The position numbers and the translations under genes were made by a program. Positions 44,676 to 52,716 of a DNA stretch of 64,000 bases are shown here, piece by piece. Each line of letters begins with the position of its first letter. The stretch's first letter is position 1. This stretch comes from Nitrosopumilus sp. (GTDB lineage: Archaea; Thermoproteota; Nitrososphaeria; Nitrososphaerales; Nitrosopumilaceae): positions 1 through 64,000 of the forward strand of contig NZ_JAILWC010000002.1 of NCBI RefSeq assembly GCF_025699125.1, written 5' to 3'. The notes under the pieces are model-generated. The model ran no database searches. It was given only the letters and a program-made list of their open reading frames with translations, and was not told the origin of the DNA.

Positions 44676-45506
44676 ATGAAAGCTCATCTAACGGTGTTTA
44701 CCTTATCTGCAATTTTGATTGTAAGTATTGGTATGACACCAGCATTTGGACAAATACAAAACTCGATTGTTGTTACTACGGACAAATCATCATATTCAGA
44801 AGGTGAAATAATTCTAGTAACAGGTGAAGTACGAGATCTGTATTCTGGCACTCCAGTAAGTGTAATTGTAAAGGCTCCTAACGGAAACTTGGTATCAATT
44901 GCACAAGTAACAGTTGGTGTTGATAAGAAATTCAGTACCGAAGTTACTGCTGGTGGGGCATTAATGAAAGCAGAAGGCTCATACACCATCACAGTTCAAT
45001 ACGGAACTGAAAACAGATCAGCAGAAACAACATTTGAATTCGGTGGATCTACAATTACTCCACCAAAGAATACAGGAGTGACTGATACAACTGTTTCAAT
45101 TGAAGGTTCTAATGATTTAATAGGATACACAATAACAGGTGGAAAACTATTAAGTATAATGCCTGATGTAGAAGCAAATTCACTCATTGTATCTATCGAT
45201 GCAACAAGTGACGGTTCACTTACCCTGACAATCCCTAGATCAGTGTTGGATGCAACAATGAATGGTGAAGATGATGAATTCTTTGTCTTAATCGACGGAG
45301 AAGAAGTAGACTTTGAAGAAACAACATCAGCAACGGAGAGAATTCTCACCATAGCATTCCCAGTAGGAGCTGAAGAGATCGAAATAATCGGTACATTTGT
45401 AGTTCCAGAATTTGGTACAATCGCAGCCATGATTCTAGCAGTAGCAATTATCTCAATAATTGCAGTATCTGCAAAGTCAAGACTTAGCATTATGCCAAGA
45501 TACTAA
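44676..45506 (+). CDS. PEFG-CTERM exported protein 1
   Basis: 276 residues from ATG 44676 (TTG 44673 is one codon upstream); TATA-like ccttaaatagc about 28 nt before. Signal peptide (about 1-26), an Ig-like domain (about 27-125; VVTTDKSSYSEGEIILVTGEV), a second beta domain (about 145-235), then the sorting signal VVPEFGTIAAMILAVAIISI with a basic tail. PEFG-CTERM signals are thought to be processed by an archaeosortase and linked to the cell surface. Its last 96 nt match genes 2 and 3 almost exactly. Confidence 0.87.
   Translation: MKAHLTVFTLSAILIVSIGMTPAFGQIQNSIVVTTDKSSYSEGEIILVTGEVRDLYSGTPVSVIVKAPNGNLVSIAQVTVGVDKKFSTEVTAGGALMKAEGSYTITVQYGTENRSAETTFEFGGSTITPPKNTGVTDTTVSIEGSNDLIGYTITGGKLLSIMPDVEANSLIVSIDATSDGSLTLTIPRSVLDATMNGEDDEFFVLIDGEEVDFEETTSATERILTIAFPVGAEEIEIIGTFVVPEFGTIAAMILAVAIISIIAVSAKSRLSIMPRY
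45411..45506 (+). repeat. Near-identical 96-nt 3' end, copy 1
   Basis: Encodes the hydrophobic sorting helix and basic end of the PEFG-CTERM signal. It differs by a single base (C for T at the seventh codon region) from the copies at 46443-46538 and 48424-48519, although the bodies of the three genes are far diverged. Confidence 0.9.
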
Positions 45507-45566
45507 ATTTCATCTTTTTTTCTATTTTTAATGTGTAAACTGAGGAGACTTACAAGCCACACATAT

Positions 45567-45655
45567 TTTTCCTAGGTCTCGCCGCTTTACAAGAGAAAAT
45601 CAATAACTCAAGCCCCCATAGAATACACAGAACCATTTTTAAATATACATAAATA
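45567..45655 (+). promoter_or_regulatory. Conserved upstream block and TATA box of PEFG-CTERM gene 2
   Basis: The 20-bp TATA region tttttaaatatacataaata (45636-45655) is identical to that of gene 3 at 47603-47622, 25-26 nt before both ATGs. About 65 bp further upstream the two promoters also resemble each other position by position (a TTTC..GGTCTCG..CTTTACA..AGA block). This may be a shared regulator site. Confidence 0.6.
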
Positions 45656-45680
45656 ACAAGATATCTGAAGTTGAATTAGG

Positions 45681-46538
45681 ATGAATTTTAAACGATCTAC
45701 AACATCAATGGCGATAGCCCTTATGGCATTGTCATTAATTTCAATGACCTCAATTCAACAAGATGTTTTTGCTCAAAGTCAAGGAATGAGCCTCACAGCT
45801 CAGGCAGATAGAGATTCAGAAATCATCATGGTAACAGGTAAGACAATTTCAAAAATTACAGATGTTACATTTAGAGTAACATCCCCAAGTGGAAATAATG
45901 TAGTAGGAATTGCTCAGGTTTCACCAGATGTCAATGGAGAATTTGCAACACAATTCAAAATTGGTCCAACATGGACTGAAAATGGATTCTATACTATAAA
46001 GGCCATGCAAAGCCCGCAGCAAAACTCATTGTACACACTAAAAGTACTTGTTGAAGTAGCAAACGGAATGGCGAAAAAAACGCTTGTAACTGAAACCAAC
46101 ATGGAATCAGGATTAGTGTATACCACACCAAATGTTGCAACAGATAAAGGAATTGAAATTTATGCAGATGCAGTCATAGGATCTACAACCATCAATATCG
46201 AAGGTACCACTGACAGAGTAAGTCAAGATGTCACTTTGACTATTACTGCACCAAACGGAAATGTGGTATCGGTAGCTCAAGTATCACCAATGCTTAATGG
46301 AGAATTTACTAAAGAAATTACCACAGGTGGACCATTATGGAAACAAAATGGATTCTATACTGTAAGCGCAAAACAATTTGACGATCCAAAATATACCGCT
46401 TCAACTCAAGTGGATATCAAAGATGGAGTGGTAGTACCAGAATTTGGTACAATTGCAGCCATGATTCTAGCAGTAGCAATTATCTCAATAATTGCAGTAT
46501 CTGCAAAGTCAAGACTTAGCATTATGCCAAGATACTAA
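45681..46538 (+). CDS. PEFG-CTERM exported protein 2
   Basis: 285 residues. Signal peptide (about 1-32), two similar Ig-like repeats (about 35-125 and 150-245; FRVTSPSGNNVVGIAQVSPDV and LTITAPNGNVVSVAQVSPML), then the PEFG sorting signal VVPEFGTIAAMILAVAIISI. No transmembrane segment apart from the two ends. Its promoter block is shared with gene 3. Probably a surface protein attached through the sorting signal. Confidence 0.86.
   Translation: MNFKRSTTSMAIALMALSLISMTSIQQDVFAQSQGMSLTAQADRDSEIIMVTGKTISKITDVTFRVTSPSGNNVVGIAQVSPDVNGEFATQFKIGPTWTENGFYTIKAMQSPQQNSLYTLKVLVEVANGMAKKTLVTETNMESGLVYTTPNVATDKGIEIYADAVIGSTTINIEGTTDRVSQDVTLTITAPNGNVVSVAQVSPMLNGEFTKEITTGGPLWKQNGFYTVSAKQFDDPKYTASTQVDIKDGVVVPEFGTIAAMILAVAIISIIAVSAKSRLSIMPRY
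46443..46538 (+). repeat. Near-identical 96-nt 3' end, copy 2
   Basis: Identical over all 96 nt, including synonymous positions, to copy 3 at 48424-48519, and one base different from copy 1. Points to recent gene conversion or duplication confined to the sorting-signal end. Confidence 0.9.
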
Positions 46539-46566
46539 GTTCACAACTTTTTTCTCTTTTTAAGGC

Positions 46567-46632
46567 ACTGTAAAGTGTGCAAGGCTTTCATCGATATTTT
46601 CTCGTGTAAAGTATCTAGACCTGAAAGCCTTG
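46567..46632 (+). repeat. Left inverted repeat with internal hairpin
   Basis: The first 25 bp are exactly the reverse complement of 47574-47598. Within this arm, CAAGGCTTTCA (46580-46590) and TGAAAGCCTTG (46622-46632) form an 11-bp perfect stem, which the right arm does not keep. Confidence 0.8.
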
Positions 46633-46774
46633 AAAAATTCGATAATCGAGTTTTTCAGGGGTTGGTTGATTGAGTGATTTCATAGGATTTTTGCTAGTTA
46701 GTGCACTTTTCTTTCAATGATTGCTAGTTATCGATTTGGTGTCCATATGGAAAGGGAAAAGAAAAAAGAATGAA

Positions 46775-46945
46775 TCAATCCCATTTCACTACAACTATTG
46801 TTGAAACTATAACTCCTAGTAAACATCCTATCACAAATGCAACTTTCACAAATGCTGGTTCAATATCAGATCCTCCAATGTATAACGCTACAATCAGTAA
46901 TGCTATTGCCAATCCTACTAATCCTATCTTATCATTACCCAACAA
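46775..46945 (-). CDS. Small two-helix membrane protein
   Basis: 56 residues from TTG 46943-46945 (or the next codon, also TTG) to TGA 46775-46777. Two hydrophobic helices, LVGLAIALLIVALYIGG and VAFVIGCLLGVIVSTIVVV, joined by a short SDIEPAFVK loop, end in KWD. A TATA-like ctatata lies about 25 nt upstream, fitting a leaderless start. The plus-strand frame over the same DNA is rich in Asn, Pro, Thr and Ile and looks like a shadow. Function unknown. Confidence 0.55.
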   Translation of the reverse strand: MLGNDKIGLVGLAIALLIVALYIGGSDIEPAFVKVAFVIGCLLGVIVSTIVVVKWD

Positions 46946-46958
46946 ATCTTTATTTTCA

Positions 46959-47159
46959 TACTACGATATAGATAGAGAAAAGGTAATGCGTTCTCTAAAA
47001 ACAGATGATTCACCAATCCTTACAGGTATGCAGATTTTTCATAATTACATTCGTTCCCACATGGGAATTGATGGCGATACACCAAGCAAGAGGGCAGGTA
47101 TCAAGGTCGAGGAATTAAACAAATGGATTACGATTATTCAGAACGCTTCAAAAATATGA
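46959..47159 (+). pseudogene. C-terminal remnant of a DDE transposase
   Basis: The last 66 codons of the frame ending at TGA 47157-47159 contain DREKVMRSLKTDDSPIL, then IFHNYIRSHMGIDGDTPSKR and AGIKVEELNKWITIIQNA. The NYIR-H--I-G-TP---AGI pattern is characteristic of the end of integrase-fold transposases (IS6-like and relatives). The N-terminal catalytic part with the DDE triad is missing, so it cannot be active. Confidence 0.65.
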
Positions 47160-47233
47160 GTTGATTTAATCCAACATTAAATCAATTTCCCGTTAGAATA
47201 ATTGTTCAACAATCCTTAGCCCGATGTCAGAAC

Positions 47234-47518
47234 ATGGTTGAACAGATTGATTCCTACAAAAAGAGTTTGATGGAGGCTTTTGCAAATTTGACAGGTGGAT
47301 ACCCCCTGATATTTATCGTTGGATTGATAGTTTTACCATTGTCCGTAAATTGGATTAAAGAGGATCCTATTGTTGCAAATTTGGCTATTACTGGTGCATA
47401 TGCGTCAATCAATTTCACTAGGAGTTTTGTACTGAGAAGATTATTTTTAAAATATGGAATTTATGAAAAAATGACAACTTTCTTGAAAAGGTTGTTTAAA
47501 AACAAAATCCGCCAATGA
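47234..47518 (+). CDS. DUF7220-like small membrane protein
   Basis: 94 residues with two hydrophobic helices. The pattern SLMEAFANLTGGYPLIF ... VLPLSV ... NLAITGAYASINFTRSFVLRRLF matches a small membrane-protein family common in phages and proviruses (SL-EA--N---GY, NL-I, RS--LRRLF). Function unknown in all of them. Here it ends in a basic tail. Its presence between inverted repeats hints at a viral or mobile origin. Match made from memory of the pattern. Confidence 0.6.
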   Translation: MVEQIDSYKKSLMEAFANLTGGYPLIFIVGLIVLPLSVNWIKEDPIVANLAITGAYASINFTRSFVLRRLFLKYGIYEKMTTFLKRLFKNKIRQ

Positions 47519-47537
47519 GACAAAATATACAAGTGAA

Positions 47538-47622
47538 TTTCAGATCTCGACACTTTACAGAAGAATTTTGTAAATGAAAGCCTTGCACACTTTACAGTAC
47601 CCTTTTTAAATATACATAAATA
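47538..47622 (+). promoter_or_regulatory. Conserved upstream block and TATA box of PEFG-CTERM gene 3
   Basis: Contains the same 20-bp TATA region as gene 2 (47603-47622) and a similar upstream block (TTTCAGATCTCGACACTTTACAG). The repeated CTTTACA-type motif occurs twice on this strand. The block overlaps the right inverted repeat of the adjacent segment. Confidence 0.6.
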
Positions 47623-47646
47623 GAGACAGGTTCAATTCGCAACAAG

Positions 47647-48519
47647 ATGAACAGTCGTACGTCGTTCGCGCTACTAGCCATTTTGACTGCAGTCGGTACC
47701 CTAACTATGTCATCAGCATATGCAGTGGAACTTCCACCAGCATGTGTAGGATGTGCTCAGGATGAGGCCAAAGCATCAGCAAATAAAATGTTGATGGATG
47801 CAATCCCAATATCTGTTTGGACAGATAAAACAGAGTACAATCATAATGAGATGATTATGGTATCAGGCCAAGTAGCAAATATAGCATCTGGATATCCAGT
47901 CACAGTTACTGTTGTGAGTCCACTCAACTCCATCGTTACAGTCAATCAAATTGATGTAGCAGAAGACAGGAGTTTTGAGACTACATTAAACACAGCAGGT
48001 GCAATGTGGAAATACGACGGTACCTACACCATTAAAGTAAACTATGGTAGTGTTGAAAAAAGCAACAGTGCAAAAGTTGAACTAACTGGTGGAGTTGTAA
48101 CAACACCAACCCCAAGTAAATGTGGGGTTAACGAAATAACTGCAAGTGGTCAATGCATACCATTTAGCATTTCAGGTGGAGTAGTAAAAAGTGCAACTCT
48201 CAATACTGATGACAAATCAATTGTCATTAACATCGACGCCAAAAAAGATGGAACATTAACAGTAACCCCATCAAAGAAAATCCAAGACGGTATCTTCATG
48301 GTATTAGTTGACGGAGAACAATGGGATGATGTTGAAATTGACAAAGTTAGAAATAAAGTAACAGTCATGTTCCTAGCTGGCGCCGAGAAAATTGAAATTA
48401 TAGGTACCTTTGTGATACCAGAGTTTGGTACAATTGCAGCCATGATTCTAGCAGTAGCAATTATCTCAATAATTGCAGTATCTGCAAAGTCAAGACTTAG
48501 CATTATGCCAAGATACTAA
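47647..48519 (+). CDS. PEFG-CTERM exported protein 3
   Basis: 290 residues. Signal peptide (about 1-27), a short CVGCAQDEAK segment with two Cys, an Ig-like domain (about 55-145; VWTDKTEYNHNEMIMVSGQV), a Thr/Pro linker followed by CGVNEITASGQC, a beta domain (about 175-250), and the sorting signal VIPEFGTIAAMILAVAIISI. The added cysteines set it apart from genes 1 and 2. Likely a cell-surface protein. Confidence 0.86.
   Translation: MNSRTSFALLAILTAVGTLTMSSAYAVELPPACVGCAQDEAKASANKMLMDAIPISVWTDKTEYNHNEMIMVSGQVANIASGYPVTVTVVSPLNSIVTVNQIDVAEDRSFETTLNTAGAMWKYDGTYTIKVNYGSVEKSNSAKVELTGGVVTTPTPSKCGVNEITASGQCIPFSISGGVVKSATLNTDDKSIVINIDAKKDGTLTVTPSKKIQDGIFMVLVDGEQWDDVEIDKVRNKVTVMFLAGAEKIEIIGTFVIPEFGTIAAMILAVAIISIIAVSAKSRLSIMPRY
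48424..48519 (+). repeat. Near-identical 96-nt 3' end, copy 3
   Basis: Identical to copy 2 (46443-46538) over its whole length. The sequence just upstream (GTGATACCAGAG) already differs, so the conserved tract starts abruptly at the PEFG motif. Confidence 0.9.
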
Positions 48520-48591
48520 AATCACACAACTTTTTTCATTTTTTCATTTTTTAGTAGTAAAGAAAATATACAAATGAGCATTTGAAACTTT

Positions 48592-49392
48592 GTGGAGTTT
48601 AGAATATTTTACATTCTATCAGCATTATTGATAATTTCCACAAGTACAGTATTTGCACAAGAGTCCATCATAACTATACAAACAGACGATAACCATTATG
48701 ATGAAGGAGATACAATTGTAATTTCTGGAAATGTAAATACTGTAATTGGCGATACGCCAGTTTTGATACAAATTGTTCAGGAAGGTGCAATAATTGAAAT
48801 TGCACAGATCATTGTAGCCCAAGATGGTACTTTCACAAAAACAATTATCGCTGAAGGCGGAGTATGGAAAAAAGGTGGCGAATACACCATCAGAGCGTTT
48901 TACCAAGAACACATAGCAGAAAGCTCATTTTCGTTTACTCCAAAATCAGAAGCATCAGAAACTACAACCAATTTCGAAGTAGATGCTGGAAGCAAGGGAA
49001 CATTCGATGTAGAATATACCATCAGAGGCGGAACAGTAAAAAACATGGTAGTGGATTCTGAAATTTTTGCGTTAATTGTACAAGTGGATGCAATAGATGA
49101 AGGGCTGATCACATTAGATTTGCCCCGAGAGTTCATAGGAGCAGAAAAACAAGACGGGAAAGATGACACATTCATTATTCTAATAGATGGAATAGAGGTA
49201 GCATACCAAGAATCAGTTGTAGGTTCAGAATCCAGGGTAATAACAATTAATTTTGAACAGGGAGATTCAGATATCGAGATTATTGGAACTTATGTAGTTC
49301 CAGAATTCAGTACAATTGCTGTAATGATCCTCATCGTAGGAATTATGACAACAATTGTAATGACCCAGAAGAAATTTCAACTCAAAATTTAG
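48592..49392 (+). CDS. PEFG-CTERM-like exported protein 4 (variant PEFS signal)
   Basis: 266 residues from GTG 48592. Signal peptide (about 1-22), an Ig-like domain (IQTDDNHYDEGDTIVISGNV), a second beta domain (about 138-230), and a C-terminal signal that reads VVPEFSTIAVMILIVGIMTT with a different basic end (KKFQLKI). This copy did not take part in the homogenisation of the other three 3' ends. Function as for its paralogues. The stop overlaps the convergent desulfurase gene by 4 nt. Confidence 0.83.
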   Translation: MEFRIFYILSALLIISTSTVFAQESIITIQTDDNHYDEGDTIVISGNVNTVIGDTPVLIQIVQEGAIIEIAQIIVAQDGTFTKTIIAEGGVWKKGGEYTIRAFYQEHIAESSFSFTPKSEASETTTNFEVDAGSKGTFDVEYTIRGGTVKNMVVDSEIFALIVQVDAIDEGLITLDLPREFIGAEKQDGKDDTFIILIDGIEVAYQESVVGSESRVITINFEQGDSDIEIIGTYVVPEFSTIAVMILIVGIMTTIVMTQKKFQLKI

Positions 49393-50555
49393 TGTAATCC
49401 AAAAGAATATTTTTCTTTAAAGGGAGAAACTGAGCGAAGTTCTTTTACAACTTTTTTCAAAACTTCAACTGTTTGATCAATTTCTTTTTCATCATTAAAA
49501 ATCCCAATAGTTAATCTCAAGGATCCTGTTATTTGTTCTAGAGAGAACCCCATTGCATCTAAAACATGCGATGCCTTTTGTGTGTTAACAGAACAGGCAG
49601 AACCAGTAGATGCAGCAATTCCAAATTCATCGAGTTTGATTATTAGATCTTCTCCATTAACACCAAGAAAGGTAAAATGGGCATTATTTGGCAATCTGCA
49701 TTCAGAATCACCATTTAGTTTAACTTCGGGAATTTCACTTAATACTCTTTTAATCATGTAATCACGTAGTTTTTTCACATGAGACATATTTTCATCCAAA
49801 CATGCTTTAGCAATCTCGCAGGCTTTTCCAAATCCAACAATATTAGCTACATTTTCAGTTCCAGAACGCAAACCATTTTCTTGACCACCACCTAAAATTA
49901 CAGGATCAATGGAAATACCATTTTTGATATATAGTGCGCCCACTCCCTTTGGGCCATAGAGTTTATGAGATGAGATAGATAGTAAATCTATACCTAATTT
50001 TTTGACGTCAATCGGAATCTTGCCAACTGCTTGTACAGCATCAGTATGAAATATGATTTTTTTTTCATTACAAATTTTAGCAATTTCAGAGATTGGTTGG
50101 ATGGTACCTACCTCATTATTTCCAAACATGATCGAAACAAGGCAAGTTTTTTCAGAAATATGATTTTCAAGTTCCAAATAATCCACCATTCCAAAGGAGT
50201 CAACTGGAAGATAATCAATCTCAAATCCATTTTGAGACAATTTTTTACAAGGCTCTAAAATTGCATCATGTTCAATTAAAGATGTAATAATCTTGCACGC
50301 AGGATTTTTCATGGCAATTCCGCATAATGCCGTATTGTTAGATTCTGTGCCACCAGATGTGATTAGAATTTCAGAGGGTTCAGCATTGATTAAAGATGCA
50401 ATTTGTTTTCTGGCCTTTTCAATTGCCTTATGAGTTAATCTACCATAGCGATGAATAGATGATGGATTTCCATATTGTTCTTTGAGATAAGGCAGCATTG
50501 AATCTAAAACAGATTCATGAATTTTAGTGGATGCAGCATTATCAAGATAAATCAA
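49389..50555 (-). CDS. Cysteine desulfurase (NifS/IscS family)
   Basis: PLP enzyme that takes sulfur from cysteine, 388 residues. Marks: start IYLDNAAST, TSGGTESNNTAL, the PLP Lys in SSHKLYGPKGVGALY, and the active-site Cys loop IAASTGSACS. Residue SLIEHDAI replaces the usual EH-A-I pattern with its His intact. It starts at TTG within the larE stop (TTGA overlap), so it belongs to the larC-larE unit. It may supply sulfur for cofactor assembly or for Fe-S clusters and thiolated tRNA. Confidence 0.93.
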   Translation of the reverse strand: MIYLDNAASTKIHESVLDSMLPYLKEQYGNPSSIHRYGRLTHKAIEKARKQIASLINAEPSEILITSGGTESNNTALCGIAMKNPACKIITSLIEHDAILEPCKKLSQNGFEIDYLPVDSFGMVDYLELENHISEKTCLVSIMFGNNEVGTIQPISEIAKICNEKKIIFHTDAVQAVGKIPIDVKKLGIDLLSISSHKLYGPKGVGALYIKNGISIDPVILGGGQENGLRSGTENVANIVGFGKACEIAKACLDENMSHVKKLRDYMIKRVLSEIPEVKLNGDSECRLPNNAHFTFLGVNGEDLIIKLDEFGIAASTGSACSVNTQKASHVLDAMGFSLEQITGSLRLTIGIFNDEKEIDQTVEVLKKVVKELRSVSPFKEKYSFGLH

Positions 50556-51349
50556 TCTGCAATCACATTGATTTTTCCTGGTTTATACCCTTCCTGATCA
50601 ATTTCAACTGAACTAAATCCAACGAGTTTTAATTTTTCAGTAATTTGTTCTAAAATAGATTCATCAAATATAGATATCATGTCTTTATCAACTTCAATTT
50701 TGGCAGAACCATTTAGATCTCGAACTCTCACATGTTTTAGTTTTGTAAGTTGTTTGACAATTGTTTCACCAAATTCTATTCGAGTTAATTTTTCTGCGGT
50801 AACTCTTTGTCCCCAAGGGATACGCGATGCCAAACAAGAATTAGATGGTTTATCAAACACAGATAATCCAACAGATTTTGCTGCATCCCTAATTTTAGAT
50901 TTCGAGAATCCCGTCTCAACAAGAGGGCTTCTAATCCCATATTGTTTCAGTGCTTCAATCCCAGGCCTATAATCTCCTAAATCATCAATATTTGTACCGT
51001 CAACAATAATCTGCACACCATGTTCTTTTGCTAATTCAATCAGATGATCTCCCAACTCCATTCGACAGTGAAAGCATCGATCTGAATCATTTTTTGTAAA
51101 ATATTCATTTTCAAGCTCATTGTAATCCAAGAAAAGTTGTCTAATTCCTATCTCAGTACAAACATCCTTGGCAGTAGTCAGTTCTTCCTCAGACAACGTT
51201 TTGTAATCAGCAGTAACTGCAATTGCAGAATCTCCTAATTTTTGAAAAGCAGCATATGCAACAAGTGCACTGTCAACACCGCCAGAAAGCGCAACCATTA
51301 CTTTATTTTTGTCCTCAAACCAATTTACAAGTTCATCAAGATCAGTCAT
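50552..51349 (-). CDS. larE: ATP-dependent sulfur transferase LarE
   Basis: 265 residues. The PP-loop ATP-pyrophosphatase motif VALSGGVDSALVAYAA activates the substrate carboxylates by AMPylation; sulfur then comes from a Cys of the enzyme. Candidate cysteines are in DRCFHCRMEL and NSCLASRIPWG. LarE makes the thioacid groups of the nickel-pincer nucleotide. Overlaps larC by 4 nt (ATGA) and the desulfurase by 4 nt. A three-cysteine variant would use an Fe-S cluster instead of a sacrificial Cys; here at least three Cys are near the site. Confidence 0.88.
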   Translation of the reverse strand: MTDLDELVNWFEDKNKVMVALSGGVDSALVAYAAFQKLGDSAIAVTADYKTLSEEELTTAKDVCTEIGIRQLFLDYNELENEYFTKNDSDRCFHCRMELGDHLIELAKEHGVQIIVDGTNIDDLGDYRPGIEALKQYGIRSPLVETGFSKSKIRDAAKSVGLSVFDKPSNSCLASRIPWGQRVTAEKLTRIEFGETIVKQLTKLKHVRVRDLNGSAKIEVDKDMISIFDESILEQITEKLKLVGFSSVEIDQEGYKPGKINVIAD

Positions 51350-52572
51350 TTAGAGTTCTCCAGTGTCTCAATCTTTTTTCTTAGTAATGATTCTGTCTCT
51401 TTAATGGATTTATCAACGGTGTTCGATATTTTCTTCAAATCATCAAATTCTATTTTAAAATCAGTTTTTCCTTTGAAAGTAGATTTTTTGTAATTAACTA
51501 CAAATGATTTACCGTTTAATGTTAGAGATACACTATGTGTTGTTCTTGGAACAATAAAGCGATTAGAATTAGAGATTCTAATTCCCAAAGTCCCAGTTTC
51601 TAAAATTAAAGAATCAACAATATCATCCACTTTGTCATCATCACAAATCACAGACACAAGATTGGTGGGCCTTCCTTTCTTGGCAATTCCATGATAAATT
51701 GAAACATCTTTTGCACCTTTGCTCATAATTTTTTCAATTAGATTCCCAAGTATTTCACCAGAGACATCATCCACGTTTGTTTCAAGAATCTTAACTGAGT
51801 CAATCGTAAAATTATTTTGAGATCCTCGTATAATTTTAAGAGTATTTGAAAAAGTTTCAAAATTTTTTTGTCCTGCACCATAACCAATCGAATCAACTTT
51901 CATGTAAGGATAATATTCCACAGCATTATTTGTTAAATTGACTAAAATACATGCTCCAGTAGGAGTAGTGAGTTCATCCTTTGAATCATTGCCTTTGATG
52001 ATTAAATTTGAGTTTTTGAAAATCTCAAGAATCGCGCTTGCAGGATTAGACATTGTTCCATGCGAGAAAGTAACAGTTCCCCCACCAACTGAAACAGGCA
52101 AGCAGACAATTTTCTCTTCAAACAAACCTAAATCTTCTAATGCAATTGTTATTCCTACAATGTCTATCAGAGTATCAATACTTGATGCCTCATGAAAATG
52201 GACAGAATCTTCAGGAATGCCATGAATTTTAGATTCAGAAGAAATCAGGGTATCAATACAGGATTCTGCAAATTTTTGTGATTTTTCTAAGAGTCCTATT
52301 GATTTGACAGAATCAGTAATTGCCTTTTTAATTTCAGAACCTTTTCGTTCATGAGTTTCTTCGTCAATTTCTAAAAGCAGTTGAAGAGATTCAATTCCAT
52401 GTTTTTGAATTTTTTGAAAATCAATTTTTTTGATTGATGAATTTAAGAGAAATTTTTCAGATATTTTAATTCCATCTATGACTCTTTTTTTGTCAGCACC
52501 CAAGTCAATTAAAGAACATAGAAGCATATCTCCAGAGATTCCAGCAATTTGAGGATCAATTACTACAACCAT
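51346..52572 (-). CDS. larC: Nickel-insertion protein LarC
   Basis: 408 residues, the nickel-pincer cofactor cyclometallase (former DUF111). Motifs: IAGISGDMLLCSLIDLGA at the start, VHFHEASSIDTLIDIVG, PVSVGGGTVTFSHGTMSNPA, TTPTGACIL and the C-terminal ETNVDDVSGEILGNLIEK and HGIAKKGRPTNLVSVIC. Full length without the frameshift seen in some bacterial larC genes. First gene of the larC-larE-desulfurase unit; TATA-like atttataag about 25 nt upstream of its ATG. Confidence 0.92.
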   Translation of the reverse strand: MVVVIDPQIAGISGDMLLCSLIDLGADKKRVIDGIKISEKFLLNSSIKKIDFQKIQKHGIESLQLLLEIDEETHERKGSEIKKAITDSVKSIGLLEKSQKFAESCIDTLISSESKIHGIPEDSVHFHEASSIDTLIDIVGITIALEDLGLFEEKIVCLPVSVGGGTVTFSHGTMSNPASAILEIFKNSNLIIKGNDSKDELTTPTGACILVNLTNNAVEYYPYMKVDSIGYGAGQKNFETFSNTLKIIRGSQNNFTIDSVKILETNVDDVSGEILGNLIEKIMSKGAKDVSIYHGIAKKGRPTNLVSVICDDDKVDDIVDSLILETGTLGIRISNSNRFIVPRTTHSVSLTLNGKSFVVNYKKSTFKGKTDFKIEFDDLKKISNTVDKSIKETESLLRKKIETLENSK

Positions 52573-52716
52573 GATTAAAAATTATTGAAAATACTTATAA
52601 ATTCGTCTAAATGTTTGTGAATTTCAATTTCTGTTAAGATCTTAGGAGTGCTGCTAATTGATGTTCAGACACAATTCTTGGGTAGATTTAATTATTGAAA
52701 ATCAGCGATGATTTTC

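Larger units (their letters stand above)
46564..47601. mobile_element. Segment bounded by inverted repeats, with transposase remnant
   Basis: About 1.04 kb between PEFG genes 2 and 3. The ends hold a 25-bp perfect inverted repeat (46567-46591 and 47574-47598) inside a longer, weaker match of about 65 bp. Flanks cttttaa (46557-46563) and ctttttaa (47602-47609) could be a target-site duplication. Inside are a small membrane-protein gene on the minus strand, the C-terminal part of a transposase, and a DUF7220-like gene. The right repeat is also part of the PEFG promoter block, so an inverted duplication is an alternative to a mobile element. Confidence 0.5.
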
